Shown here piece after piece: positions 6,698 through 14,109 of a stretch of 22,717 bases of DNA. Under the pieces are notes generated by a model. It searched no databases, had not been told where the DNA came from, and saw only the letters and a program-made list of their open reading frames with translations. The stretch is from positions 1-22,717 of the forward strand of contig JBCDDH010000062.1 of the NCBI GenBank assembly GCA_039180415.1, given 5' to 3'. The position numbers and the translations under genes were made by a program. Source of the DNA: CAZIXN01 sp039180415. GTDB taxonomy: Bacteria; Planctomycetota; Phycisphaerae; Phycisphaerales; Phycisphaeraceae. Position 1 is the stretch's first letter, and every line of letters starts with the position of its first letter.

Positions 6698-8569
6698 TCA
6701 CCGTGCGGCGATTTGGTTGTCGGCCTCGTCTATCGTCGGTTCGCCGAGATAGGCGAGGGCCTGATCGAGGAAGTCCCGGACGGCGGGGCCGGCAACGGTG
6801 CCGCCGTAGTGGCCGATGCTTCGGTCGGGCTCATGGATGAAGCAGCCGACGACCAGGCGGGGGCGGTCCAACGGGGCGCCGGCGACGAAGGAGCTGACGT
6901 AGCCGCCTTCCAAGTAGCCGCCGTTGACGGGGTCGGGGAGCTGGGCGGTGCCGGACTTGCCGAACATCGCGTATTGCTTGGAGTTGGCGCGGCGGCCGGT
7001 GCCGTCGGTCATGACGCGGCGGAGGACGCGGCGGGTCATGACCGCGGTTTCGGGCGACATCACCCGGGCGGGGGGCAGGTGGGTGGGGGAACCCACGTCC
7101 GGACTGACGAGCGAGGTCTGTGGACTTTGTGGAGCGCCATTGAGCAGCACGGTGGGTTGGCGGAGGGTGCCGTCGTTGGCCAGGGCGGCGAAGGCGCGGG
7201 TGACCTGGAGGGGGGTGACGGCGACGCCGTGGCCCATGGGCACGCGGGTGAGGTCGGTCCACGACCAGTCGGGCGCGTCGCGGAGCAGGCCGGGCTGCTC
7301 GCCGATCAGGCCGGAGTTGGTCGTCGCGCCGAAGCCGAACGACGCGACGACGGCGTGGAGGTGTTCCTTGCCCATGCGTTCGGCGACGACGCCCATGCCG
7401 ATGTTGGACGACTGGACGAGGACGTTTTCCCAGGAGAGCGTGCCGTGGGGCGTGGCGTCGCGGAGGACGGGGCCGCGTTCCGGCTTCCACCAGCCTTGCT
7501 CGGAGCAGTCGATCAGTTCGGTGGGGTCGGCGAAGCCCTGTTCGGTGGCGGCGGCCCAGACGAGGGGTTTGAAGATCGAGCCGGGCTCGAAGACGTCGGT
7601 GACGGCGCGGTTGCGGCGGATCTCCGGGTCGGCGTTGCCGGCCTGGTCGGGGGCGATGCGCGGCATGAATCCGCGCTCGTTGTCGGGATGCTGGGGATTG
7701 AAGTTGGCGTTCGCCAGGGCGAGGATCTCGCCGGAGTGCGGGTCGAGGACGACCATCTGGCCGGCCTTGGCGTTGAACTTGGCGAGGGTGAGGTCGAGCT
7801 GTTCTTCGGCGAGGCGTTGGAGCGTCAGGTCGATGGTCAAACGCAGGGCCTGGCCGTCTTTGGGGGGCGCTTCGTAGGCGTCGATCCAGAGGGGGCGGCG
7901 ACGGGCGTCGCGGAGCAAGGCGTAGCCGCCGTGGTTGCCGGCAAGCTTTTGGTCGAACGCTTTCTCGAGGCCTTCGATGCCCCGGCCGTCGCGGTTGACG
8001 AAGCCGACGAGCTGCGCGGCGAGGTCGCCCTGCGGGTAGTCGCGGACGAGGTGGGGCTCGAGGGCCAGCCCGCGGACGTCGGCGACGAGTCGGCGGGCGT
8101 CGTCGATCTTGACGTCGTCGACGCGGGGGTCGAGGACGACGTAGCGGGAGTTCGGTCGCCCGGCCATGGCCTTTTCGATGTCGATGGGATCGAGGCCGAG
8201 GCGTTGGGAGACATGCAGCGAGAGCGTGGCCGGGTCGGCGAGCAGGGCGGGGTCGACGAACAGGCGGTAGGCGACGCGGGTGTTGGCGAGGGGGCGGCCG
8301 CGGCGATCCAGGAGCATGCCGCGGCGGGCCTTGAGCTCGTGGTCGGAGGACTGGCGTTCGAGCAGGGCGGTGACACGGGGGTCGGGGCGCTGCTGGAGCT
8401 GGGCCGTGCGCCCCAGCAGGGCGAGCAGGGCGATGGTCATGGCGCCCACGGCGATGCGGCCGGCGATGAGGACGCGCTGGGCGCGGTCGGCCTCGCGGGA
8501 CTGCGGGTTTTTGGGCAAAGCCGGCGCGGGGTTGAGCGGCTCGAGGTCGGGGAAGGGGGCGTCATTCAT
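6698..8569 (-). CDS. ftsI: Penicillin-binding protein, septal transpeptidase FtsI family
   Basis: This 623-residue class B penicillin-binding protein crosslinks peptidoglycan peptides at the division septum. It has a short cytoplasmic tail, one membrane anchor (about 33-57), a dimerisation/pedestal domain beginning at KARRGMLLDRRGRPLA (about 80-95), and a transpeptidase domain. The catalytic motifs are all present: SxxK as S331-I-F-K334 (in FEPGSIFKP), SxN as S387-S-N389, and KSGT at 538-541. The long loop with MPRIAPDQ (about 300-330) lies before the active serine. Its ATG overlaps the ftsL-like gene by 8 bases and has a good GGAGG site. Upstream neighbours ftsL-like and rsmH support FtsI over an elongation-type PBP2. 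Confidence 0.93.
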   Translation of the reverse strand: MNDAPFPDLEPLNPAPALPKNPQSREADRAQRVLIAGRIAVGAMTIALLALLGRTAQLQQRPDPRVTALLERQSSDHELKARRGMLLDRRGRPLANTRVAYRLFVDPALLADPATLSLHVSQRLGLDPIDIEKAMAGRPNSRYVVLDPRVDDVKIDDARRLVADVRGLALEPHLVRDYPQGDLAAQLVGFVNRDGRGIEGLEKAFDQKLAGNHGGYALLRDARRRPLWIDAYEAPPKDGQALRLTIDLTLQRLAEEQLDLTLAKFNAKAGQMVVLDPHSGEILALANANFNPQHPDNERGFMPRIAPDQAGNADPEIRRNRAVTDVFEPGSIFKPLVWAAATEQGFADPTELIDCSEQGWWKPERGPVLRDATPHGTLSWENVLVQSSNIGMGVVAERMGKEHLHAVVASFGFGATTNSGLIGEQPGLLRDAPDWSWTDLTRVPMGHGVAVTPLQVTRAFAALANDGTLRQPTVLLNGAPQSPQTSLVSPDVGSPTHLPPARVMSPETAVMTRRVLRRVMTDGTGRRANSKQYAMFGKSGTAQLPDPVNGGYLEGGYVSSFVAGAPLDRPRLVVGCFIHEPDRSIGHYGGTVAGPAVRDFLDQALAYLGEPTIDEADNQIAAR

Positions 8570-8852
8570 GCGACGCCTCCGCTGTGGGCACCGCGTGGAC
8601 TTGCGGCGCCCCGCGGGTGGGCACGGGGCGGGTGGGGATCTGCAGGCGATCCAGCGCGGCCTGGAGGCGGGCGGGGCTGGTCAACTCGACGATGCGGTAC
8701 TGCGTGTCCCAGGTGGCCTTGCGGGAGCGGTCCATCTGGAGGTGGAGCTCGGCGACGGCGTGGAGTTGCTCGTTGCGTTGGCGGCGGAGTTCGAGCGCGG
8801 CGGAGCCGATGACGCTGAGGCCGATGAGCAGGAGGAGGAGTCGGGGGAGCAT
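8562..8852 (-). CDS. ftsL: FtsL-like cell division protein
   Basis: This 96-residue protein has a single N-terminal membrane segment (about 3-22, MLPRLLLLLIGLSVIGSAAL), followed by a charged, coiled-coil-like helix (about 23-60) and a TSPARLQAALDRLQIP stretch typical of FtsL/DivIC proteins. These bind FtsB/FtsQ in the periplasm and activate FtsW-FtsI. Sequence similarity in this family is weak, so the call rests on size, topology and position directly before ftsI, with an 8-base overlap. The start ATG at 8852 follows a palindromic repeat and has no evident Shine-Dalgarno. The same frame is open upstream into the LysM gene, so an unshifted ribosome there would read into ftsL in frame. Confidence 0.75.
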   Translation of the reverse strand: MLPRLLLLLIGLSVIGSAALELRRQRNEQLHAVAELHLQMDRSRKATWDTQYRIVELTSPARLQAALDRLQIPTRPVPTRGAPQVHAVPTAEASHE

Positions 8853-8858
8853 GGGGGG

Positions 8859-8887
8859 CCGCGCCGCGGCTTGGCGGCGGCGGGCTT
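8859..8887. repeat. Short palindromic intergenic repeat, copy 2
   Basis: This is the second copy of the 29-base GC-rich element described at 6520-6548, with two differences in the half after the loop. It lies between the LysM gene stop (8894-8896) and the ftsL-like start (8852). The stem is less perfect here because of those two changes. Confidence 0.55.
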
Positions 8888-8893
8888 GAGGTT

Positions 8894-10196
8894 TCAGCCG
8901 GGGATCCGGAGTTCCTGGCCGATGCGGACCCGGTCGGGGGTGTCCAGGCGGTCGCGGTTGGCGTCGTAGAGCTCCCGCCAGCGATCGCGCGAACCGAGCG
9001 TGGCTTCGGCGATGTTCGAGAGGTTGTCTCCGGCCTGGACGGTGTAGGTCTGGGCGGCGGGGCGAGCGGGCGGGGCGTCGGACCCGCGCGGCCGCGACAC
9101 GGCCGTGGGCGTGGGTTCGACGGCGTTGGCGACGCCTCCGGGCGGGAGCTTGAGTTCCATGCCGACCACGACTTTGTCGGGGGAGTCGAGCACGTCGCGG
9201 TTGGCCTCGAAGAGTTCGAGGTACCGGCGTTGCGTGCCCAAGTGGCGTTCGGCGAGTTTGGAGAGCGAGTCGCCGGCTTCGACGGTGATGGTTTGGGCCG
9301 GTGCGTCGTGCGTCGCGGCGTGAGCGGTGATCGGGGCGAGGGTGCCGGGCGCGTCGCCGGCGGCGTTGATGCCGGTGATCGGAACAAACAGGCCGGTGGA
9401 CATGAGGGCGGTGGGGGGTTCGTCGGCGATGCTGGCGGCGGGCTTTTGGTCGGGAGAGGCTTCGGCGATTTGCGCGGGCTTGGGGGTTTGCGGCGTGGGC
9501 GGGTCGATGTGGCCGGCGCGGTTGGGGATGATCAGGCGGGTGCCGGGGGTTGAGCCGGCCCTGCGGATCGAGGGCTTCGGGGTTGGCGGCCAGCAGGGAG
9601 TCGGCGTAGGCGGAGTCGTGGTAGTACTTGATGGCGACGGAGGCGAGCGTGTCGCCGCGGGCGACGTCGTGGAGGAATTCCGAGCCGGCCTGGCGGACCG
9701 GGGCCGGGGCGAGCAGGTCCGAAGCTTCGTCGCGGTGCGCTTCCGCGTCGGCGTGGATGGGGCCGGGATCGGGAGAAGGAGCCGGGGTGGTTTCGAGCGG
9801 TCGGATCTTGCGCCAAGCGGTCGGCGGGCTGGGCAGGTCGGCCAAGAGCGAGCGGGCGTCGGCGGCTTGGGTTTCAGGTTTTTGGCGAGACGGCGGGCCG
9901 AAGTTGGGCTCGGCGAAGCGGTCGGGGGCGATGAGTCGGGGCGCGGAAGGGGTGCCGCTTGGGTCGCGGGGCGAGCCGTGGGCGTCGCCGGCGGGCGGCT
10001 GGTTTTGTGGAGCCGGCGGGTCGGCGACGGGCTGGATGCCCTGCTGGGCGGCGGGCGCAAATTGCGCGACGGCGGCGGCGGTGTCGGCTTGGGCCTGCTG
10101 GGGGCGGGTCACGGCCAGGTGGTCGGAGATGATGACGCCGATCAGGAGGACGACGCCCAGGGCGATGAGGAGTCCGACTTTGGTTTCGCGGGCCAT
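8894..10196 (-). CDS. LysM-repeat peptidoglycan-binding membrane protein, frameshifted
   Basis: Starting at ATG 10196, the product has an N-terminal membrane anchor (about 7-28, VGLLIALGVVLLIGVIIS), a long Pro/Ala-rich linker and three LysM domains. The first is around 173-223 (VARGDTLASVAIKYYHDSAYAD); the second and third are encoded at about 9300-9145 and 9053-8897 (VEAGDSLSKLAERHLGTQRR and VQAGDNLSNIAEATLGSRDR). LysM domains bind GlcNAc in peptidoglycan. The first LysM is split between two frames. At a run of five G (9545-9549; C on the coding strand) the frame moves by one base. Removing one base restores RLNPGTRLIIPN and gives 433 residues. As written, the N-terminal frame stays open through 8562 and the C-terminal frame carries LysM 2-3. 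The gene lies 29 bases after rsmH and before ftsL, suggesting a division or wall-anchoring role. The shift may be a sequencing error, a recent mutation or a slippage site. Confidence 0.75.
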
Positions 10197-10225
10197 GGTG
10201 GGTTCTCGTCCGTGAGAATCGGGCT

Positions 10226-11245
10226 TCAAGGCTCAGGGTTTTGAAAACGGAAGACGCGGAGTTTGGCGCTTCGGGCGCGGGGGTTTCGCGCGGCTTCTTC
10301 TTCATCGGCGACGATCGGTTTACGGGTGACGCGTTGGCCGAGTTCTTGCCGTTGGTAATCGAGGAAGGCGTGCTTGACCCGGCGGTCTTCGAGGCTGTGG
10401 AAGCTGATCAGGGCGGCGACCGTCGAAACATCGTTTCCGGCCATGAGCGTGGGCAGTTGTTCGAGCAGCGTGTCGAGGGCGTCGAGTTCTCCGTTGACGG
10501 CGATCCGCAGGGCCTGGAAGGTGCGGGTGGCGGGGTCGATGCGGTGGCCGGGCTTGATTCGCCCGCCGTGCTTGGTCCGCGGGGTCTTTCCGCCCTTCCT
10601 GGGTCGGGGGCGTGGGTACGCGCCACGCACGATTTGCGCTAACTGCGCAGTGGTGAGGATCGGCGATTCGGCCCGAGCTTCGACAATCTTGCGGGCGATG
10701 CGTCGGCTGAGCCGGTCTTCGCCGAACGCAAAGATCAGGTCGGCCAATTCGTCGGTCGGCAGCGTGTTCACCAGGTCGGCGGCGGTGGGTGTGTCGGCGG
10801 CGGGATCGAGGCGCATATCCAGCGGCCCGTCGGCATGGAAAGCGAAGCCCCGTGCGGGATCGTCGATCTGGTTGGACGCGAAGCCCAGGTCGGCCAAAAA
10901 CGCCCCGGGCGGGCCAAAATCGGCGTTTTTCAGGGCGTCTGGGGCGTCGGTGAACGGCCCGTGGTGTAGATGCAACGCCACGCCACGCCGCCGAGCGATG
11001 GGTTCCAGGCGTCGGCGGGCGTAGGCCAGGTTGTCGGCGTCCAGGTCGGTCGCGACGTACGCCCGCAGCGGGACCGAACGCAGCAGGGCTTCGGCGTGCC
11101 CTCCGCGGCCGAGCGTCGCGTCGAAGACCACGGCGTGTCCGGTCTGCCGAGCCTGGGCTTGGAGCGGCGGGACCAGCGCGTCGAGGACGGCGTTCATCAG
11201 CACGGGCGTGTGGCCGTGCGGATCGGGCTCGAACTGGGCGGGCAC
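10226..11245 (-). CDS. rsmH: 16S rRNA (cytosine-1402-N4)-methyltransferase RsmH
   Basis: RsmH (MraW) uses S-adenosylmethionine to methylate N4 of C1402 in 16S rRNA. The 339-residue product begins with the family's usual HTPVLMNAVLDAL near residue 12. It has the SAM-binding FDATLGRGGHAEALL (41-55), an acidic DLDADN (67-72), GAFLADLGFASNQIDDPARG, and FQALRIAVNGELDALD with ISFHSLEDRRVKHAF towards the end. The GTG at 11245 was chosen as start because it puts the conserved motif at the expected distance. The frame stays open to 11383, but that would run through the tRNA gene. No Shine-Dalgarno sequence is obvious. It is the first gene of the minus-strand dcw-like run; mraZ, its usual upstream partner, is absent. 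Confidence 0.93.
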   Translation of the reverse strand: MPAQFEPDPHGHTPVLMNAVLDALVPPLQAQARQTGHAVVFDATLGRGGHAEALLRSVPLRAYVATDLDADNLAYARRRLEPIARRRGVALHLHHGPFTDAPDALKNADFGPPGAFLADLGFASNQIDDPARGFAFHADGPLDMRLDPAADTPTAADLVNTLPTDELADLIFAFGEDRLSRRIARKIVEARAESPILTTAQLAQIVRGAYPRPRPRKGGKTPRTKHGGRIKPGHRIDPATRTFQALRIAVNGELDALDTLLEQLPTLMAGNDVSTVAALISFHSLEDRRVKHAFLDYQRQELGQRVTRKPIVADEEEAARNPRARSAKLRVFRFQNPEP

Positions 11246-11286
11246 GGGGTCGATGCGGGCACGGTAACGCTTGGGGTACGGGCGAC

Positions 11287-11314
11287 TTGCCGGACTTCGG
11301 GCGGCTGATACACT
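11287..11314 (+). promoter_or_regulatory. Possible promoter of the tRNA-Leu gene
   Basis: TTGCCG (11287-11292) and TACACT (11309-11314) are separated by 16 bases, each matching four of six sigma-70 consensus positions. Transcription would begin near 11321, about 10 bases before the mature tRNA. The region is shared with the divergent rsmH gene. Confidence 0.35.
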
Positions 11315-11330
11315 TTTGCGTTCGTCTCGG

Positions 11331-11414
11331 GCCCGCGTGGCGGAATTGGCAGACGCGCCGTCTTCAGGTGGCGGTTCCTTCACCGGAGTACAGGTTCGAC
11401 TCCTGTCGCGGGCA
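11331..11414 (+). tRNA. tRNA-Leu (anticodon CAG)
   Basis: The 84-base sequence folds as a class II tRNA. The acceptor stem is GCCCGCG paired with CGCGGGC, followed by discriminator A at 11414. The anticodon stem is CCGTC/GGCGG with loop TTCAGGT, giving anticodon CAG, which reads CUG leucine codons. There is a long variable arm, and the T arm is ACAGG-TTCGACT-CCTGT. The D-arm sequence TGGCGGAATTGGCAGACGCG is typical of bacterial leucine tRNAs. The CCA end is not encoded. Confidence 0.96.
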
Positions 11415-11421
11415 TTGCGGA

Positions 11422-11437
11422 GCGTGGCGTGCCACGC
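11422..11437 (+). other. Small hairpin after the tRNA
   Basis: GCGTGGC and GCCACGC form a perfect 7-bp stem around GT, 7 bases after the mature 3' end of the tRNA. It lies in the trailer and could guide 3' processing; no more can be said. Confidence 0.4.
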
Positions 11438-11453
11438 CCACCCGACGAGACCG

Positions 11454-11480
11454 ACCGCTCATTCCGAGCGGTTTTTTCTT
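11454..11480 (+). terminator. Rho-independent terminator of tRNA-Leu
   Basis: A perfect 7-bp stem ACCGCTC/GAGCGGT (11454-11460 and 11466-11472) with a 5-base loop is followed by a run of T (11472-11477). This is a textbook intrinsic terminator about 40 bases after the tRNA. Confidence 0.88.
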
Positions 11481-11631
11481 GCGCGGCCGCGATCGCGCAG
11501 GTTTATCGGTCGCTGTGTCGGCGGACGCGGCGATGTTTTTGCTTGATTTTGCGGGGACTGGCGCGGCGAGCGGGGGCTGGCCGATTTCACATGGCCGGGT
11601 TTTTGGTCCGATCCTGAAGCGAGGTCTGCTC

Positions 11632-12246
11632 ATGTTTGCCCGTGGCTTGATGGTTGGTGTGGCAGTGGCGTCGATCGCGGGGCCGGGCGTGTGGACCGCG
11701 TCGGCCGAGGCTCTGCGGGTGGTGGACGCTTCGGTGTTCAGGCCCGCCGGCGGCGATCGCGTGTATTTCGAATTGGAACTAAACCGACCGCCGAACTGGC
11801 CGGCCCCGTCGCTGGGGTTGCCGCCCGCGCCCAGCGTGGCCAACGCGGCGGCGTTGCCGTTCGAGTCGTTCCAATTCCTGCTCGATGCGGCCACAGACGA
11901 CCCGCTCGACACGGCGTTCCCCTGGGAGGTGGTGGTGCGCGGCGGGGAAGCGACCGAAACGAGCGGCATCCCGTTCCGCGACGCCACGCTGCGCGAGATC
12001 GATCCCGATCCGTTGGCTGGCGGGTGGGGGCCGGTGCTGGGCGTGGCGGACTACGCGCTCGACGACGCGACGATCGCGTTTTCCGCCCCCAACGCGTGGA
12101 TCGGCGCTTCGGACCGAGGCGTGAGTTACGAGTTGCTGCTGCTCAGCGACGGCCAGGTGGTGGACCGCTTCATCCCCACGCCCACGGCCTTGGCGGCGGG
12201 CTCGGCGCTGCTGGTCGGGGGGCTGCTCCGCCGCCGCACCCGCTGA
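11632..12246 (+). CDS. Exported protein with PEP-CTERM-like sorting signal, unknown function
   Basis: This 204-residue protein starts with a Sec signal peptide (MFARGLMVGVAVASIAG, cleavage probably near residue 27 after SAEA). It ends with PTPTALAAGSALLVGGLLRRR, which has the three parts of a PEP-CTERM signal: a Pro-containing motif (PTP rather than PEP, residue 182 on), a hydrophobic segment and a final Arg cluster. Such signals direct exosortase-dependent anchoring at the cell surface. The middle (about 28-180) looks beta-rich and resembles no catalytic family I recognise. The ATG at 11632 has a GAGG site upstream and was preferred over the longer open frame, which would cross the tRNA and its terminator. 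The following exported protease gene may be cotranscribed. Confidence 0.8.
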   Translation: MFARGLMVGVAVASIAGPGVWTASAEALRVVDASVFRPAGGDRVYFELELNRPPNWPAPSLGLPPAPSVANAAALPFESFQFLLDAATDDPLDTAFPWEVVVRGGEATETSGIPFRDATLREIDPDPLAGGWGPVLGVADYALDDATIAFSAPNAWIGASDRGVSYELLLLSDGQVVDRFIPTPTALAAGSALLVGGLLRRRTR

Positions 12247-12418
12247 CGCGCCAAGGTCCGGGAACCCGCGGCCGATCCAGGCCGTCACCGAAGTTCATCT
12301 TCCGATCGCCCGACGTTGCTTCGGTGGGGCGGCGCGCGGTTGCGTCGCCCGTCCGTGCGGGTTTCCTGCGTGGCCGGCGCTCAAGCGTGCCGGCCGCGGC
12401 AACGCGAGGCGATACGAG

Positions 12419-13384
12419 ATGAGACGACGGTGGCGACGGTGTGGGATCGCGACGCTGGCCGCGGCGGCGATCCTCACGGGCAGCGACACGACGGCGGGCG
12501 TGATCCACGCCAATCACGGGGAAGCCCAGGCGCTGCGTTTCGGCAACGCCCGGGCTTTCCAGAGCGTCGGGCAGTTCATCGCCCGCGGGGACGACGCGCG
12601 CGCCTGGGCCGGTTCGGGCGTGTACATCGGCGACCGCTGGGTGCTCACCGCGGCGCACGTCGCCGAGGGCGCGGCGGCCATGCAATTCACCATCAACGGC
12701 CAGCGGCGCACCGCCGAAGCGACGTACCTCCACCCTTTTTGGGCCGGCAGTTCGCTGCTGGACGGCTTCGACCTGGCCTTGGTCCGCTTGAACGAAGACC
12801 TGCCTACGATCACCGCCGCGACCCGCATGACCAGCGGGCGCGAGTCCGGCCGGCTCGCGGGTTCCGTGGGCTACGGGCGGACCGGCGATCCCGTCAACGG
12901 TTACGACCCCGGCTCCACCCTGGAAAAACGCGGCGGCCGCAACACCGTCGACGGCCTACGCCACCGACGCTTGCTGCTCATGGATTTTGATTCCGGCGCC
13001 ACCGCCGACAACGCCCTGGGCCAAGCCGCGCCGCGACGCCTCGAATACCTCATCGCGCCCGGTGATTCGGGCGGCGGGCTGTTCGTGTTTTACCAACGGC
13101 AGTGGCTGCTGGCGGGCATCCACTCGTTCGCTTGGGGCGTGCTCGACGGCAACGCCAATGCCGACTACGGCGACGTCTCCGGCCACACCCGCATCCGATT
13201 CCACAACCGCTGGATCGACCGCGTGCTCGAGAGCTTCGACACCGTCTCGGTCGCGTCGGGTCAAACGCGAGAGGTCGGGCTGTTCACCGTCCGCGGCCTG
13301 AACGCCTCGGTCGTGCCCGAGCCCGCGGCGGCGCTGGCCGTGTTGTTCGGCGCTGCCACGCTGCGGCGACGACGCCCCGCGTGA
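12419..13384 (+). CDS. Trypsin-like serine protease with PEP-CTERM signal
   Basis: This 321-residue exported S1-family protease has a signal peptide at about 1-27 (basic start, ATLAAAAIL core). The catalytic triad is visible: His80 in VLTAAH, Asp118 in GFDLALVRL and Ser217 in APGDSGGGL. A C-terminal PEP-CTERM signal follows: VPEP at 299-302, a hydrophobic segment, then LRRRRPA. It therefore probably acts at the cell surface, processing or degrading external proteins. The substrate is unknown. A GAGG-containing site precedes the ATG at 12419. The 172-base gap before it (12247-12418) shows no clear promoter or terminator. Its TGA lies one base from the end of the convergent nadD gene. Confidence 0.9.
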   Translation: MRRRWRRCGIATLAAAAILTGSDTTAGVIHANHGEAQALRFGNARAFQSVGQFIARGDDARAWAGSGVYIGDRWVLTAAHVAEGAAAMQFTINGQRRTAEATYLHPFWAGSSLLDGFDLALVRLNEDLPTITAATRMTSGRESGRLAGSVGYGRTGDPVNGYDPGSTLEKRGGRNTVDGLRHRRLLLMDFDSGATADNALGQAAPRRLEYLIAPGDSGGGLFVFYQRQWLLAGIHSFAWGVLDGNANADYGDVSGHTRIRFHNRWIDRVLESFDTVSVASGQTREVGLFTVRGLNASVVPEPAAALAVLFGAATLRRRRPA

Positions 13385-13385
13385 G

Positions 13386-14045
13386 TCAGTCGTACAGCCC
13401 GTGCTCCCGGGCGTAACGCAGCACGCCCGGCGTTACCGAACCCGAGACGTCTCGCCCGCGCCGGATCGCCTCCCGCACCGCGGTCGACGACAAATCCATC
13501 GCGGGCACGTCCACGCACACCGCGCCCCGCAGGTACGCCGGCGCTTGTTCGCGTAGAAAGCGTTCGACCTGCTCACGGCCGTGTGGCGGGCGAGCCATCA
13601 CCACCGGCACCGCCAAAGCCGCCAACGCCTGGGCTTCTTTCCATTGCTCGAACGAGAAAAATTGGTCCGTGCCCAACAGCAGCCGCAGCGGCGTGCCTTC
13701 GCCGAGCTCGCGCCGCAGCCGGCGGGCCGTGTCGATCGTGTAGCTCGGTTCGCCGTCGCCGCGTTTGATTTCGCCGTCGTCGATGCGGAGTTCCACGCCG
13801 GTCGTGGGCCGCACCGCGTCGAGCATCAGGCCGAGCATCCGCCGCCGATGGTGCGGCGCCGATTGTTCGTGCTCGCGTTTGAACGGCGAGCGCCCGGCGG
13901 GCACGTAGACCAGTGCCGCCGCGCCCAGCGCCTCCGCGGCCAACACCGGCAGGGCCGCGTGCGCGGCGTGCGGCGGGTCGAACGTGCCGCCGTAGATCAG
14001 CGTCGGCGCGGCGGGAGGCGTGTTTTTTTCGGACGGATCGGCCAC
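13386..14045 (-). CDS. nadD: Nicotinate-nucleotide adenylyltransferase
   Basis: This 219-residue nucleotidyltransferase joins nicotinate mononucleotide and ATP to make deamido-NAD in NAD biosynthesis. The N-terminal Rossmann motif is GGTFDPPHAAH (19-29), and the second nucleotide-binding motif SSTAVR lies near residue 188. The usual HxGH is read here as HAAH, an alanine in place of glycine. FKREHEQSAPHHRRRMLGLM and LLLGTDQFFSFEQWKEA are typical NadD stretches. The start is a GTG at 14045 with an AGGA site about 8 bases upstream; no ATG fits this frame. It stands alone, divergent from the 211-residue unknown gene and convergent with the protease gene. Confidence 0.93.
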   Translation of the reverse strand: MADPSEKNTPPAAPTLIYGGTFDPPHAAHAALPVLAAEALGAAALVYVPAGRSPFKREHEQSAPHHRRRMLGLMLDAVRPTTGVELRIDDGEIKRGDGEPSYTIDTARRLRRELGEGTPLRLLLGTDQFFSFEQWKEAQALAALAVPVVMARPPHGREQVERFLREQAPAYLRGAVCVDVPAMDLSSTAVREAIRRGRDVSGSVTPGVLRYAREHGLYD

Positions 14046-14109
14046 GGGCCCATCCTACGGGCGAGAAAACCCGGCCGACCGGCCGCGCTTCGGCCGATAC
14101 CGTGGACAC

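Noticed and set aside
6569..8812. Plus-strand open frame of about 750 codons opposite ftsI
   Set aside because: The minus strand encodes FtsI with all catalytic motifs; the plus-strand frame is a low-complexity shadow.
11246..11383. N-terminal extension of RsmH by 46 codons
   Set aside because: It would run through the acceptor and anticodon arms of tRNA-Leu on the other strand, and the family's first motif is at the right distance from the GTG at 11245.
13386..14045. NadD with a broken active site (HAAH instead of HxGH)
   Set aside because: Both histidines are kept and all other motifs are normal, so the Gly to Ala change alone does not support loss of function.
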